Notes: generated by a model not told the origin, from the sequence alone. 64,000 nt of DNA from Microbacterium hydrothermale (GCF_004854025.1 NZ_STGM01000002.1:1-64000); one strand, 5' to 3'; positions 51,989-60,873 are shown, numbered from the stretch's first letter. Numbers and translations are program-made.

Positions 51989-53065
51989 GTGATCTTCCTC
52001 GCTCTCCTGGCCTCCATCGCCGCTGCGGGTCTCGCGCTGACGATGCTCTTCCTGACCCATGGTCGCCCCGAGGACGACCGCGGCGGCCCCCGCGCCGACA
52101 TGGTGCGTTACTTCGGCTGCGCGGCGATCGCCGCGCTGCTGTGCGGGGCGATGAACGTCCTGGAAACAGCCGGGGGCGGCGACACCGCGGCCGCGATCGG
52201 CAACGCCACCAATCTCGTCGCCGTCGGCCTCATCTGGGCCGGAGCGCGGCGGTTGAACCGCCGTCGCGCGATCGGCGCCGTCAGCACCGCCGCGGGCGCC
52301 GTCCTCATGCTCGGCTTCACGTTCCTCATCCCCCTCGACGACGCGACGCTGCTGAAGACGGCCGGACTGACGGTGTTCGGCGCGCTGAGTGCACTCGAGC
52401 TCTCACGACGCCCCCTCGGCGCCCTGTCGGGGGCGCGGGTGATGTCGTGGACGCTCGGCGTCTACGCCGCGTACAACCTCTCCCGCCTCATCGTGGTCGG
52501 CGTCGCGGGAGTCGGCCCCCTGATCGGACGCGGTCCCGTCTCCGCCGAGACGACCGCCGCTGTCAGCGCCGTCGCCATCGTCCTCGTGTCCGTGTCCGTG
52601 GTGCGCCTGGGCCGTCAACTCGACGACGCCCCGGCGCCCGGCACACGCGCCCACGACCGTGGCGTGCTCCGCCGCGCGGCCGCCCGGATGCTGGCGACCC
52701 GGCAGAGCGTTCGCGCGACCCTCGTGCGGGTGCCGGAGATCGACCTGATCCGCGCGGCCCACAGCACCGAACGGGCGGACATGATCCTGCGCGCGGTGTC
52801 CGCCGCGCTCGAGGACTCTCTCGAGGACGCCGCCTGCGGGATGCCGGGACGCGACACGGTGTTCGCGGTCGCTCCCGCGGCGCCCGACACCGCCGAGCTC
52901 GAGCGGGAGGTACGCATCGCCTTCGCGCGGCGCATGCCCGAGATCGACTACGCCGACGTGCCCGATCTGACGTTCGAGCATCGCCTGGTCGCCGACGTGG
53001 ACGAGCTCTCGCTCCTGATGGACGCCCGCCGACCACGCCCCCGTCAAGAGCAGCGCGAGGACTGA
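51989..53065 (+). CDS. Polytopic membrane protein with cytoplasmic C-terminal domain, copy 1
   Basis: A 358-residue protein. About seven hydrophobic helices occupy residues 1-210, followed by a 140-residue soluble domain. That domain (VLRRAAARMLATRQ..., ERADMILRAVSAALEDSLED, REVRIAFARRMPEIDYADVP) has GGDEF-domain-like secondary structure order but no GGDEF motif. It has the same layout as the protein at 55729-56847, and each is followed by a convergent lipoprotein gene. AAGGAGACGCGACCCC precedes GTG 51989. It is divergent from the GT2 gene. No named family recognised. Confidence 0.75.
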   Translation: MIFLALLASIAAAGLALTMLFLTHGRPEDDRGGPRADMVRYFGCAAIAALLCGAMNVLETAGGGDTAAAIGNATNLVAVGLIWAGARRLNRRRAIGAVSTAAGAVLMLGFTFLIPLDDATLLKTAGLTVFGALSALELSRRPLGALSGARVMSWTLGVYAAYNLSRLIVVGVAGVGPLIGRGPVSAETTAAVSAVAIVLVSVSVVRLGRQLDDAPAPGTRAHDRGVLRRAAARMLATRQSVRATLVRVPEIDLIRAAHSTERADMILRAVSAALEDSLEDAACGMPGRDTVFAVAPAAPDTAELEREVRIAFARRMPEIDYADVPDLTFEHRLVADVDELSLLMDARRPRPRQEQRED

Positions 53066-53082
53066 CCGGCCCGAGCGGCCGC

Positions 53083-53889
53083 TCAGTTCGACCCGGTGCC
53101 CTGTCCCCATCCGGGCGCGCGCCCGGTGCTCGAGGAGGTCCCGGTCGTCCCCGTCGAGGCCGCCTGGCCGCCGTCGCTGTAGATGGCGATCGGCAGGTAC
53201 TGGTACACCGTCTGCTGCGAGAACGACGAGTCCGTGTTCGCGGTGCCCTCGACGGCGACGTTCAGGGCGAATTCCAGCGTGATGCCGTACGTGTCGTTCG
53301 GGAGCTGCCGGATGGAGGTCGTGGGAACGAGCAGACCGCCCTGGAAGCTGTTGAGGAGAAGTCCACGATCGGAACGCAGCGTGTCGGACGGGACCAGCGT
53401 GCGGGGATCCGCGCTGAACTGGAACGGGTTGGAGACCTGCCCGCTCGTCTGGGCCGTTTGGGAGCTGATCGACACGGAGGACAGGTAGACGCGTCGCTTC
53501 TGCGTGAGGACCGCCTTCTCGTCCACGCGCTTGTCGACGACGTTGATCGCGAACCCGAACTGCTTCTCGTTCGTCGACGTCCACTCCATCGTGCGCTTCG
53601 GGTTGTCGGCCCACACGTCCAGGCGCACCTCGAGACCGTCCGCCACCTCGGAGGTGAGAGAGACGGAGCCGTCGTAGGTGAACTGCGAGTCGAACGGCTT
53701 GGCCGTCGCGGTCACGGCGGGCTCGGGGGTCGCCACGACGACGGACTGACCGCCGCCGCCCACCTGTCCGGGCAACGCGTTGAAGAGGTCGGCCACCTGC
53801 GCGCAGCCGGTCAACGTCGCGGGGACGACGACGGCCATGGCGAGGACCGATGCGATCGCGCGCGCGCGACGGCGAGAGGGCATGCTCAC
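53083..53889 (-). CDS. Secreted lipoprotein, copy 1 of a paralogous pair
   Basis: A 268-residue exported lipoprotein with lipobox LTGC. The mature domain carries KRRVYLSSVSISSQT, LPNDTYGITLEFALNVAVEG and SQQTVYQYLPIAI, all with counterparts in the lipoprotein at 56848-57483 (KVYLQRATMTAVP, VPADATFVTLQFTFEFLVQT, QTASDSLTVAI). The C-terminus is a Ser/Thr/Gly-rich tail. GTG 53889 has AGGAG 6 bases before it; ATG 53883 is also possible. It converges on the membrane-protein gene at 51989. Family unrecognised. Confidence 0.8.
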   Translation of the reverse strand: MSMPSRRRARAIASVLAMAVVVPATLTGCAQVADLFNALPGQVGGGGQSVVVATPEPAVTATAKPFDSQFTYDGSVSLTSEVADGLEVRLDVWADNPKRTMEWTSTNEKQFGFAINVVDKRVDEKAVLTQKRRVYLSSVSISSQTAQTSGQVSNPFQFSADPRTLVPSDTLRSDRGLLLNSFQGGLLVPTTSIRQLPNDTYGITLEFALNVAVEGTANTDSSFSQQTVYQYLPIAIYSDGGQAASTGTTGTSSSTGRAPGWGQGTGSN

Positions 53890-54064
53890 GGTGTACTCCT
53901 GAGGATCAGCGCAGAATGCGCAGAGGTCGCTGAACGACCATCACGCTGCGGGATGCAGGCCTCAGGGGGAGTCTGACCGGTCGTCGCGATGCGAGGATCG
54001 CGAGCGGCGAGCAGAGACAGGATGGCGCGCAGAAGACTACACCACTCTCTATACACTCGAAGAC

Positions 54065-55732
54065 ATGGCATCCGTGAGGAACGTCCCACCGGCGGTTGCT
54101 GCGGGAGAGGGGCACGACGACGACGGCGCGAGCCCGAGCAGCCGCACGCGCTCCGTCTGGCTGCTCCAGCTCGTCCTCGGTGCGAGCGTGGTCATCACCG
54201 TCCTGCTCGTCCAGGCCCTCGAACCGACCCTGTTCTCCCTGTGGTCGTTCTCGTCGGGGGTCGGCCTCGTCATCGCCCTCACCGCCGTGGCGATCGTGGT
54301 CCCCTGGCACCGGTTCCCCCGCGCGGCCGTCGCGGTGATCCCGTTCGGCGACATCATCGGAATCGGCCTTCTGAGCTTCGGCACCGACCTGCGCTTCGGA
54401 TTCTTCTGGGTGTTCCCGATCATCTGGATCGCGACCCATTTCGCCCTCGCGTACCTCATCTCGGCGATCGGCACGGTCGGCGTCCTGATCGTGGTGGACG
54501 CGACGATCAACTCCACCGGGCCCGTCACCGCCCTCCGGCTGATCGTCGTGCTGCTGTCGCTGACCTTCATCGCCATCACCTCGTTCCTGTCGGCCCGGCA
54601 GACGCGCGCCTTCAAGCAACTCCTCCGGCGTCAGGCCAGCCGACTCCAGGGCACGCTGCAGCGCGTCTCGGGGCAGGAGCGACGCGTCTCGCAAATGCTC
54701 AACGGGCTCGACACCGGCATCGCCCGCCTCTCGGCCGACGGCGAGGTGCTCGCTCTGAACGACACCTACGTCGACCTCTACGGCGTCGAACGCGACGAGC
54801 CCCAACGGCCGGGCGGAGCCGTCGAGTACGCCACGCTCCGCGGAGATCCGCTCCCCGAGGCCGAGCGTCCCTTCGCCCGCGCCGCCCGCGGGGAGCAGTT
54901 CGACGACGAGCGTCTGTGGTTGTTCGACACCCACGGGGACTGGCACGCCCTGTCGGTGTCGACCCGACGCCTGATCTCGTCCGACGAGCCCGAAAGCACG
55001 CTGCTCATCGTCCACGACATCACCGCGCTCATCGAGTCCGAACGGGCACGCGAGCGCCTCGCGGCCACGGTGTCCCACGAGCTGCGGAACCCCCTGACCG
55101 CGATCGTCGGGCACGCCGACCTCGCTCTGGACGACCCCGACCTGTCCCCGAAGGTGCGCGAGCAGCTCGAGGTCATCGCCGGGGCGGGCGAGCGCATGCA
55201 GAAGCTGATCTCCGAGATCCTCGCGAGCTCGCGCGGCGTCTTCCGCGATCAGGCGGCCCCCGCCACGGCGGACGCGAGCCGTATCATCGCGTCGTCCTTG
55301 GCATCCTTCCGGCCCGCCGCCGCCGCGCGACGCGTGGACGTCATCGACGAGCTGCCCCCGTCGGCGGAGGTCCTCGGCGATGCTTTCCGCCTCCGCCAGG
55401 CGTTCGACAACATCCTCAGCAACGCGATCAAGTACACCCCCGCAGGTGGATCCATCCGCATCTCCGGAGAGGTCTCCCCGGATGACGTGATCCTGCGATT
55501 CACCGACACGGGGATCGGCATCCATCCCGACGATCTGGCGCGCGTCTTCGATCCGTACTTCCGCGCCCAGAGCGTCCGCGACAGCTCCACCCCCGGCACC
55601 GGCCTAGGTATGGGGATCATCCGGAGCATCGTCGAAGACCAGGGCGGGTCGCTCTTCCTCGACAGCGAACTGGGCTCCGGCACCACGGTGACCGTCGTCC
55701 TCCCCGTCCGCACCGAGACCGAGGCCGCATGA
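54065..55732 (+). CDS. Membrane sensor histidine kinase with PAS domain
   Basis: A 555-residue histidine kinase. Four or five hydrophobic helices (residues 30-180) form a membrane sensor. A PAS-like domain follows (MLNGLDTGIARLSADGEVLALNDTY), then the phospho-acceptor H-box ATVSHELRNPLTAI (H338) and the ATPase N-box DNILSNAIKYTP, G1 DTGIGI and G2 GTGLGMGI. TACACT ends 7 bases before ATG 54065, so it is probably leaderless. Its stop overlaps the next gene's ATG (ATGA), coupling kinase and GGDEF-like membrane protein translation. Partner regulator is probably at 49310. Confidence 0.92.
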   Translation: MASVRNVPPAVAAGEGHDDDGASPSSRTRSVWLLQLVLGASVVITVLLVQALEPTLFSLWSFSSGVGLVIALTAVAIVVPWHRFPRAAVAVIPFGDIIGIGLLSFGTDLRFGFFWVFPIIWIATHFALAYLISAIGTVGVLIVVDATINSTGPVTALRLIVVLLSLTFIAITSFLSARQTRAFKQLLRRQASRLQGTLQRVSGQERRVSQMLNGLDTGIARLSADGEVLALNDTYVDLYGVERDEPQRPGGAVEYATLRGDPLPEAERPFARAARGEQFDDERLWLFDTHGDWHALSVSTRRLISSDEPESTLLIVHDITALIESERARERLAATVSHELRNPLTAIVGHADLALDDPDLSPKVREQLEVIAGAGERMQKLISEILASSRGVFRDQAAPATADASRIIASSLASFRPAAAARRVDVIDELPPSAEVLGDAFRLRQAFDNILSNAIKYTPAGGSIRISGEVSPDDVILRFTDTGIGIHPDDLARVFDPYFRAQSVRDSSTPGTGLGMGIIRSIVEDQGGSLFLDSELGSGTTVTVVLPVRTETEAA

Positions 55733-56847
55733 CCCCCAGCGACGTGCTGTCCAACCTCGGACTCGCCCAGGCCACCGTCGCCACCCTCGGGACGATCATG
55801 ATCATCGGGCTGGGCTTCCTGCACCGGCCCTCCCGCTCCGCTCTGCTGTGGTCGCTCGCCTTCGTCCTCGCGATGACCAGCACCTGGGTCTCGGTGACGG
55901 GTGCCATCCTCGATGACGAGACCGTGCGGCGTGCGGGGCTCGGCCTCATGCTCGGTGCCCCGGCGCTCATCTGGTCGGGCTTCCGCGCCCGACGGGGAAA
56001 ACGGTCGATGCCCTGGATCGGCGCCCTGCAGGCCGTCGTCACGGCAGCGGTCTTCACCAGCGTCGCCGACCTCAGTGCGTACGGGCTGGCTTTCCGCCTC
56101 GCGTTCGTGGGGGCCGCGGTGTTCGCCGGGCTGACCCTCGGCGAGATGCGTCACGCCGCGGACCGACTCGAGAGATTGGCCCTGCCCCTGGCGATCGTCT
56201 CGGCCGCCTTCGTCGCGCTCGGCGTCGCCGTCCTCGTCTCCGGGCTCTCCTCCCCCGCGAGCATCGGAGACCTCTCTCTGCCGCGGATCATCAACGGGCT
56301 GGCGATGCTGGTCTTCCTGGTCTGCGCGACCGTCTCCCTGCTGTACTTCACTTCCGTCTCCCCCTCCGGGCAGCGAGCGGCGTCGTCGTGGCCGCACTTC
56401 GTGGTCACGGCATCCGACCGCCTCCGGCGCGCCGCGCGCGCTCGAGAGGAGTGCTGGGCCGTGCTCACCGTGCGGCTCGACGATCCTCAGCAGCTGCGCA
56501 GCGCCGCCGGCGAGAACGCCTGGATGCGACTCGTCGGCGACTTCGAGGCGGTCGTCGCCGCGACCTTCCCCGCGGAGGCGGATCTCGGACGCGAGACCCG
56601 CGGGCGCGTCGTGGTCGTCGTCTCGCGGCCGGACTCGGTGCTGAGGGAGCATGTCCGCACGGTCCTGCGCCGCATCACCGAGATGGACTCGTCGTCGCAC
56701 GTGGGAGTACAGGTGTCGGCGAGCGTCGGATGGGTCCCCGCCGAGACGGCGGACTTCGACCTGACGGCCCTCGTCGTCGAAGCGGATCGCGCCGCCGCCG
56801 AGGCCACCCGCCAGGGCGGCGATCGCTGGGAGCGCGTGCGGGCCTGA
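55729..56847 (+). CDS. Polytopic membrane protein with degenerate GGDEF-like domain, copy 2
   Basis: A 372-residue protein with about seven hydrophobic helices up to residue 210, then a cytoplasmic domain. In that domain WAVLTVRLDDPQQL and VGVQVSASVGWVPAE followed by LVVEADRAAAEATRQGGDRW match the beginning and end of GGDEF domains (the vSiG and AD-A-x-x-A-K-G-R segments). The GGDEF loop itself is replaced by RETRGRVVVVV, so diguanylate cyclase activity is unlikely. ATG 55729 overlaps the kinase stop as ATGA. It shares layout with the protein at 51989, and its stop abuts that of the convergent lipoprotein. Confidence 0.78.
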   Translation: MTPSDVLSNLGLAQATVATLGTIMIIGLGFLHRPSRSALLWSLAFVLAMTSTWVSVTGAILDDETVRRAGLGLMLGAPALIWSGFRARRGKRSMPWIGALQAVVTAAVFTSVADLSAYGLAFRLAFVGAAVFAGLTLGEMRHAADRLERLALPLAIVSAAFVALGVAVLVSGLSSPASIGDLSLPRIINGLAMLVFLVCATVSLLYFTSVSPSGQRAASSWPHFVVTASDRLRRAARAREECWAVLTVRLDDPQQLRSAAGENAWMRLVGDFEAVVAATFPAEADLGRETRGRVVVVVSRPDSVLREHVRTVLRRITEMDSSSHVGVQVSASVGWVPAETADFDLTALVVEADRAAAEATRQGGDRWERVRA

Positions 56848-57483
56848 TCAGCCCGATGTGCTGTCGCCACCGCCGGCGATCGCCACGGTCAGGCTGTCGC
56901 TCGCGGTCTGTTTGGCGAACTCGTTCGACGTCGGGGTGGTCTGGACCAAGAACTCGAAGGTGAATTGGAGGGTGACGAATGTGGCATCCGCCGGCACCTC
57001 TCCGACGTTGAACGTCTGCGAATAGCTGTACGGCGCAAGCACCAGGTATCCGGGGGCGTCGGTCTGATCGGACTGCGCGGCGAGCGGCGAGAACGACTGT
57101 GCGGCGTTGCCCGGGACGGCCGTCATCGTCGCGCGCTGCAGATAGACCTTCTGCCCGTCATCGGGCGACACCGTCGTCACCATCGACAGGCTGACCGGTT
57201 TGAGGGCCGTCGGCGTCCACCGGTCCATCGACAGCGTCGACCAGTAATTCACCGTGGCGCTGACGGCTCCCGCGGTGAGCGGCCGTTGCGTGGACCCGCT
57301 CGACAGATCGTTGCGGACGGGCTGCGGAACCGCACTCGCCGTCGCCGTCGGGGAGGGCGACGGCGACGCCTGGTCTGCACCCTGGGCCCAGGGCGGGGCA
57401 CCGCACCCGGAGAGCGCGAGCGCGCCCGTGACGAACAGCGCTGCCGCGCCGGCAAGCCTCCCGCGCCTCGTTGCGAGCCTCAT
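56848..57483 (-). CDS. Secreted lipoprotein, copy 2 of a paralogous pair
   Basis: A 211-residue lipoprotein with lipobox LSGC near residue 27 and a Pro/Ser/Thr linker. The mature domain aligns by eye with the lipoprotein at 53083-53889 along its length, including DDGQKVYLQRATMTAVPGN and VPADATFVTLQFTFEFLVQT. Its stop abuts that of the convergent membrane-protein gene in a shared TGATCA. ATG 57483 is the first start. Together with the 55729 protein it forms the second copy of the module. Role unknown; perhaps binds a surface glycan or exports a signal. Confidence 0.8.
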   Translation of the reverse strand: MRLATRRGRLAGAAALFVTGALALSGCGAPPWAQGADQASPSPSPTATASAVPQPVRNDLSSGSTQRPLTAGAVSATVNYWSTLSMDRWTPTALKPVSLSMVTTVSPDDGQKVYLQRATMTAVPGNAAQSFSPLAAQSDQTDAPGYLVLAPYSYSQTFNVGEVPADATFVTLQFTFEFLVQTTPTSNEFAKQTASDSLTVAIAGGGDSTSG

Positions 57484-57561
57484 TCGTCCTCCCCCGGATC
57501 GTTCTCCTCAGTGTAGGTGCCCCGTGCGGGGCGACCGCCGACGAGCGCCTATCGTGTGCGC

Positions 57562-59343
57562 GTGACGCGCTCTTCTTCCGCACCCCGTCGTGTCCGCGCG
57601 GCCACGATCTTCGCTTCCGCCGTGCTCGGCGTGTTCGTCCTCGGCGCCGGACTCGCCGCGTGGATCGGCGTGCGCGGGGCGGTGGCCGTCCAGCACCTCC
57701 GGTCGGCGGAGGCGACGGTCGCGGCGGCGACGGCCGACGCGCAGGATCCGGCAGGAGCCATCGAGCGTCTCAGCGACGCGGCCTCCGACACCTCCGCGGC
57801 CCGCTCCCTCACCGACGATCCGATCTGGTCCGCCGCGCAGGCGCTGCCCTGGATCGGCCCGCAACTGGCCGCGCTGTCGGTCACCGCCGCCGCGGTCGAC
57901 GACGTGGCATCCGAGGCCGCTCCTCCGCTTCGCACCGCGGCCCAGCTCCTCGCACCCGATGCCCTTCGCGGCCCCGACGGGGCGATCGACGTCGCCCGTG
58001 TCGCGTCCGCGGCGCCGGCCGTCTCCGACGCGGCGGGCGTGCTGCAAGGGGCGGCCGATCGCGTGTCGGCCATCGATGCCGCTCCTCTCCTCGGCTCGCT
58101 CGCCTCCGCGGTGTCATCGACCTCCGCCACGCTCGAGCGCGCCGCCGCCGACAGCGACGCCCTGCAGCGGGCGACGATCCTGTTCCCGCGGATGCTGGGG
58201 GCCGACGGCCCTCGATCGACGCTCCTGCTCTTCCAGAACAATGCCGAATGGCGCTCCCTTGGCGGCGTGGTGGGCGCTGTCGCGCAGGTCGACTCCGCGG
58301 AGGGGCACCTCGCGCTCACCGCGCAGGCCTCGAGCGGCGACTTCTCCGTGTTCGCCCACGATCCCGCGCTCACCCTGCCGGACGACGTCCGCGGCATCTT
58401 CGACACGCGACCGGCCCGGTACCTGCAGAACACCACGCAGATCCCCGACTTCGCCCTCGGAGCGCAGATCGCCCGTGAGATGTGGAGACGAACGCACGGG
58501 GTCGACGTCGACGCCGTGGTCGCCGTCGACCCCGTGACCCTCTCCTACCTGCTGCGGGCGACAGGACCGGTCACCCTTCCGACCGGCGACGAGCTCACCG
58601 CTGACAATGCCGTCCCTCTGCTACTCGACGAGGTCTACCGGCGCTTCTCCGACCCGCGCGCGCAGGACGCGTTCTTCCAGAGCGCATCCTCGGCCGTGTT
58701 CCAAGCGCTGGTCGAGGGGCGCGGCGATCCGGTGGCCCTCGTCGACGCCCTGACGCGCGCGGGAGCCGAGCGCCGCGTGCTGGTGTGGAACGCGGATGCC
58801 GCCGACCAGTCCGTTCTGGACGGCTCGACGCTGCAGGGGGCACTGCCCGCCTCCGACGGGGAGCGCACCACGATCGGCGTGTATCTCGACGACGGCACGG
58901 GATCCAAGATGGACTCCTACCTCCATCCGGACATCGAGGCCGGATGGTGCGGCGACGACCGGGTCGTCGTCCGCGTGGCCCTCCGGAACGGCGCGCCCGA
59001 TCCCGCGACACTCCCCGCCTACGTCACGGGCGGCGGTGAATACGGAGTGCCCGTGGGCGACGCGCTGACCGGTGTCTACGTCTATCTCCCGCGCGGCGCC
59101 GAGGTGGCCGCCCGACGCACGACATCGAACGACGACACCCCCTCGGGCTTCGCGGACGGGACGCACGACGGTCTGTCCGTCGTCAAGTGGTCGGTCCAGC
59201 TGTCGCCCGGCCGCTCCGGGGTGCTGGAGCTGGACGTACGGATCCCGACGACGCCGCGGCTGGACGTCGTCTCGACGCCGACGAGCGATCCGACGGAGGT
59301 GGCCCGAGCGGGTGCGTGCCCCACGCTCGCGGGAGTCGGATGA
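57562..59343 (+). CDS. DUF4012-domain membrane protein
   Basis: A 593-residue protein with a single N-terminal transmembrane helix (IFASAVLGVFVLGAGLAAWI), then an extracytoplasmic region. The DUF4012 core includes LLFQNNAEWRSLGGVVGAVA, then VDVDAVVAVDPVTLSYLLRATGPV and LLLDEVYRRF, as found in actinobacterial proteins at polysaccharide loci. GTG 57562 follows TATCGT at 6 bases, so it is probably leaderless; an in-frame GTG at 57556 is just upstream. DUF4012 proteins often accompany Wzz and glycosyltransferase genes, so a role in surface glycan assembly is likely. Confidence 0.85.
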   Translation: MTRSSSAPRRVRAATIFASAVLGVFVLGAGLAAWIGVRGAVAVQHLRSAEATVAAATADAQDPAGAIERLSDAASDTSAARSLTDDPIWSAAQALPWIGPQLAALSVTAAAVDDVASEAAPPLRTAAQLLAPDALRGPDGAIDVARVASAAPAVSDAAGVLQGAADRVSAIDAAPLLGSLASAVSSTSATLERAAADSDALQRATILFPRMLGADGPRSTLLLFQNNAEWRSLGGVVGAVAQVDSAEGHLALTAQASSGDFSVFAHDPALTLPDDVRGIFDTRPARYLQNTTQIPDFALGAQIAREMWRRTHGVDVDAVVAVDPVTLSYLLRATGPVTLPTGDELTADNAVPLLLDEVYRRFSDPRAQDAFFQSASSAVFQALVEGRGDPVALVDALTRAGAERRVLVWNADAADQSVLDGSTLQGALPASDGERTTIGVYLDDGTGSKMDSYLHPDIEAGWCGDDRVVVRVALRNGAPDPATLPAYVTGGGEYGVPVGDALTGVYVYLPRGAEVAARRTTSNDDTPSGFADGTHDGLSVVKWSVQLSPGRSGVLELDVRIPTTPRLDVVSTPTSDPTEVARAGACPTLAGVG

Positions 59344-59494
59344 GACGCCCGTCGCGGGTGAAGTCCGGTGAGGCGGGGCGTGAAAGCGGTCTCGACGCGC
59401 CGCGTCCCTCCCCTGTCGTGGGGAAGACTCCCGATGGAGCGGCGCGTTCCGCTTCGATCACCGGCTCGACCACGCCAAGCAGATGGGGCACACC

Positions 59495-60049
59495 ATGAAG
59501 ACCACGATCATCCGGGCCGTCGCCGCGCTCTCGCTCGCCGCAGCGGCGCTGATCGCACCGACAGCCGCCAACGCCTATACCGACCCTGCCGTCGTGACCA
59601 TATCGCCGTCGGTCGCCACGCCCGGCGGAGTGGTGACGTTCTCGACCAGCCGAGCGGCGTTCCAGGGCAACGAAGATATCGCCATCTCGGCCACCGGCAC
59701 GGCGGCCAAGGGCCTCGCACTCGCCTCGGTCACCACCGAGACGAACGACACGCTGCGTTCTCAGGCGGTCAATGGCAACCTGAACGCCCAGGTCCGCTTC
59801 CCCGCGACGGCGAATGGCGTCTACTCCTTCACGTTCACCGGAACGCAGAGCGGCGTCGTCCTCCACGCGAGCGTCACGGTGAACGCGGCGGGAGCGCCGA
59901 GCGCGCCGGCTCGAGGCGGGCTCGCCGCCACCGGCTTCGACGCGGGCAGCACGACGGGCCTGTGGCTGACCGGCGCGGCCCTGCTCGCCGGAGGCGCGGC
60001 CGTCGGCATCGGCACCGTCGTCCGCCGCCGCCGCGCGAGCAAGAGCTGA
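59495..60049 (+). CDS. LAATG sortase-anchored surface protein
   Basis: A 184-residue exported protein. The signal peptide ends near TAANA (residues 23-27). The mature part has a beta-rich, Ig-like domain (VVTISPSVATPGGVVTFSTS). A C-terminal sorting signal LAATG (143-147) is followed by a hydrophobic segment and a basic tail RRRRASKS. LAxTG is the motif used by class E sortases in high-GC actinobacteria, instead of LPxTG. ATG 59495 is chosen over 59483, since it starts the signal peptide directly. A strong terminator follows. Confidence 0.85.
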   Translation: MKTTIIRAVAALSLAAAALIAPTAANAYTDPAVVTISPSVATPGGVVTFSTSRAAFQGNEDIAISATGTAAKGLALASVTTETNDTLRSQAVNGNLNAQVRFPATANGVYSFTFTGTQSGVVLHASVTVNAAGAPSAPARGGLAATGFDAGSTTGLWLTGAALLAGGAAVGIGTVVRRRRASKS

Positions 60050-60062
60050 TACCCCACCCGAC

Positions 60063-60098
60063 CGAAGAGGGGGCCGTCCGCAGACGGCCCCCTCTTCG
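60063..60098. terminator. Bidirectional terminator between surface-protein and EEP genes
   Basis: A 16-bp perfect stem CGAAGAGGGGGCCGTC / GACGGCCCCCTCTTCG with a 4-base CGCA loop between convergent genes. Confidence 0.9.
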
Positions 60099-60112
60099 TC
60101 GTATCCGACTGA

Positions 60113-60805
60113 TCAGTCGCGCAGCGGCGCACGCGGTGCCGACACCTGCGCCGTGATGAGGATCGGCAGGTGATCGCTCAGCCCCTGGGGCAGGGTCTTG
60201 ATGTGCGCGATGTCGAAACCCACCGATGTCGCGAAGTCGTAGTGGCCGCGGAAGAACCGGTACCGCGTGTACGTCCGGGTGTCGCTCAGGGTGAGCTCGT
60301 ACCCCTGATCACGCACCTTCTGGCCGAGGTTCTCTTTGAAGACGGGGTAGTTGTAATCGCCCACCATGAGGGCGGGGAGCCCCGGTCCCAGGTTCTGCAG
60401 TTCGGTGAGCGCCGTTCGGATCTGGTGACGACGCAGGGAGTTCAGCGCCGTGAGCGGCGCCGCGTGGAACGAGGCGACGATCACGTCGCGCCCCTGATCG
60501 ATGTCGCGCAGGCGCACTCCGAGCATGCGTTCCTCGGCCGGCTTCAGGACGTAGTCGTGGAGCGATTTCTTCAGGGCGATGGCCCGCACCTCTTCGGCGC
60601 GGAAGGTGTTCTCGCGGAAGTACAGCGCGAGTCCGAGCCGGTTGCGCTGCGTGGCCTCGGCGAGGCGGAGACCGCCGATGCGCTCCGGGATGTCGGTGGC
60701 GTCGCACTCCTGCAGACAGAGCACGTCGATCTCGTGCTCTTCGACGAGCGCGTCGAGCTCCCCCGCCGCGCGGTGCTTGTTGAGGTTGTACGAGATGACC
60801 TTCAT
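60113..60805 (-). CDS. Endonuclease/exonuclease/phosphatase family protein
   Basis: A 230-residue metal-dependent phosphoesterase of the EEP (DNase I-like) fold. Motifs are ISYNLNKH (N-terminal Asn), VLCLQE with the metal-binding Glu, MVGDYNYP and the C-terminal LSDHLPI (Asp-His). No signal peptide. ATG 60805 begins the first strand directly. A TATGCT box lies 9 bases upstream. Natural substrate unknown. Confidence 0.88.
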   Translation of the reverse strand: MKVISYNLNKHRAAGELDALVEEHEIDVLCLQECDATDIPERIGGLRLAEATQRNRLGLALYFRENTFRAEEVRAIALKKSLHDYVLKPAEERMLGVRLRDIDQGRDVIVASFHAAPLTALNSLRRHQIRTALTELQNLGPGLPALMVGDYNYPVFKENLGQKVRDQGYELTLSDTRTYTRYRFFRGHYDFATSVGFDIAHIKTLPQGLSDHLPILITAQVSAPRAPLRD

Positions 60806-60873
60806 GGCCTGGTCAGCATACGACCTGCGCCGATGGCCGCCTGCGGGGGTTGCGCGCGGTCGGGGAGGGCGAA

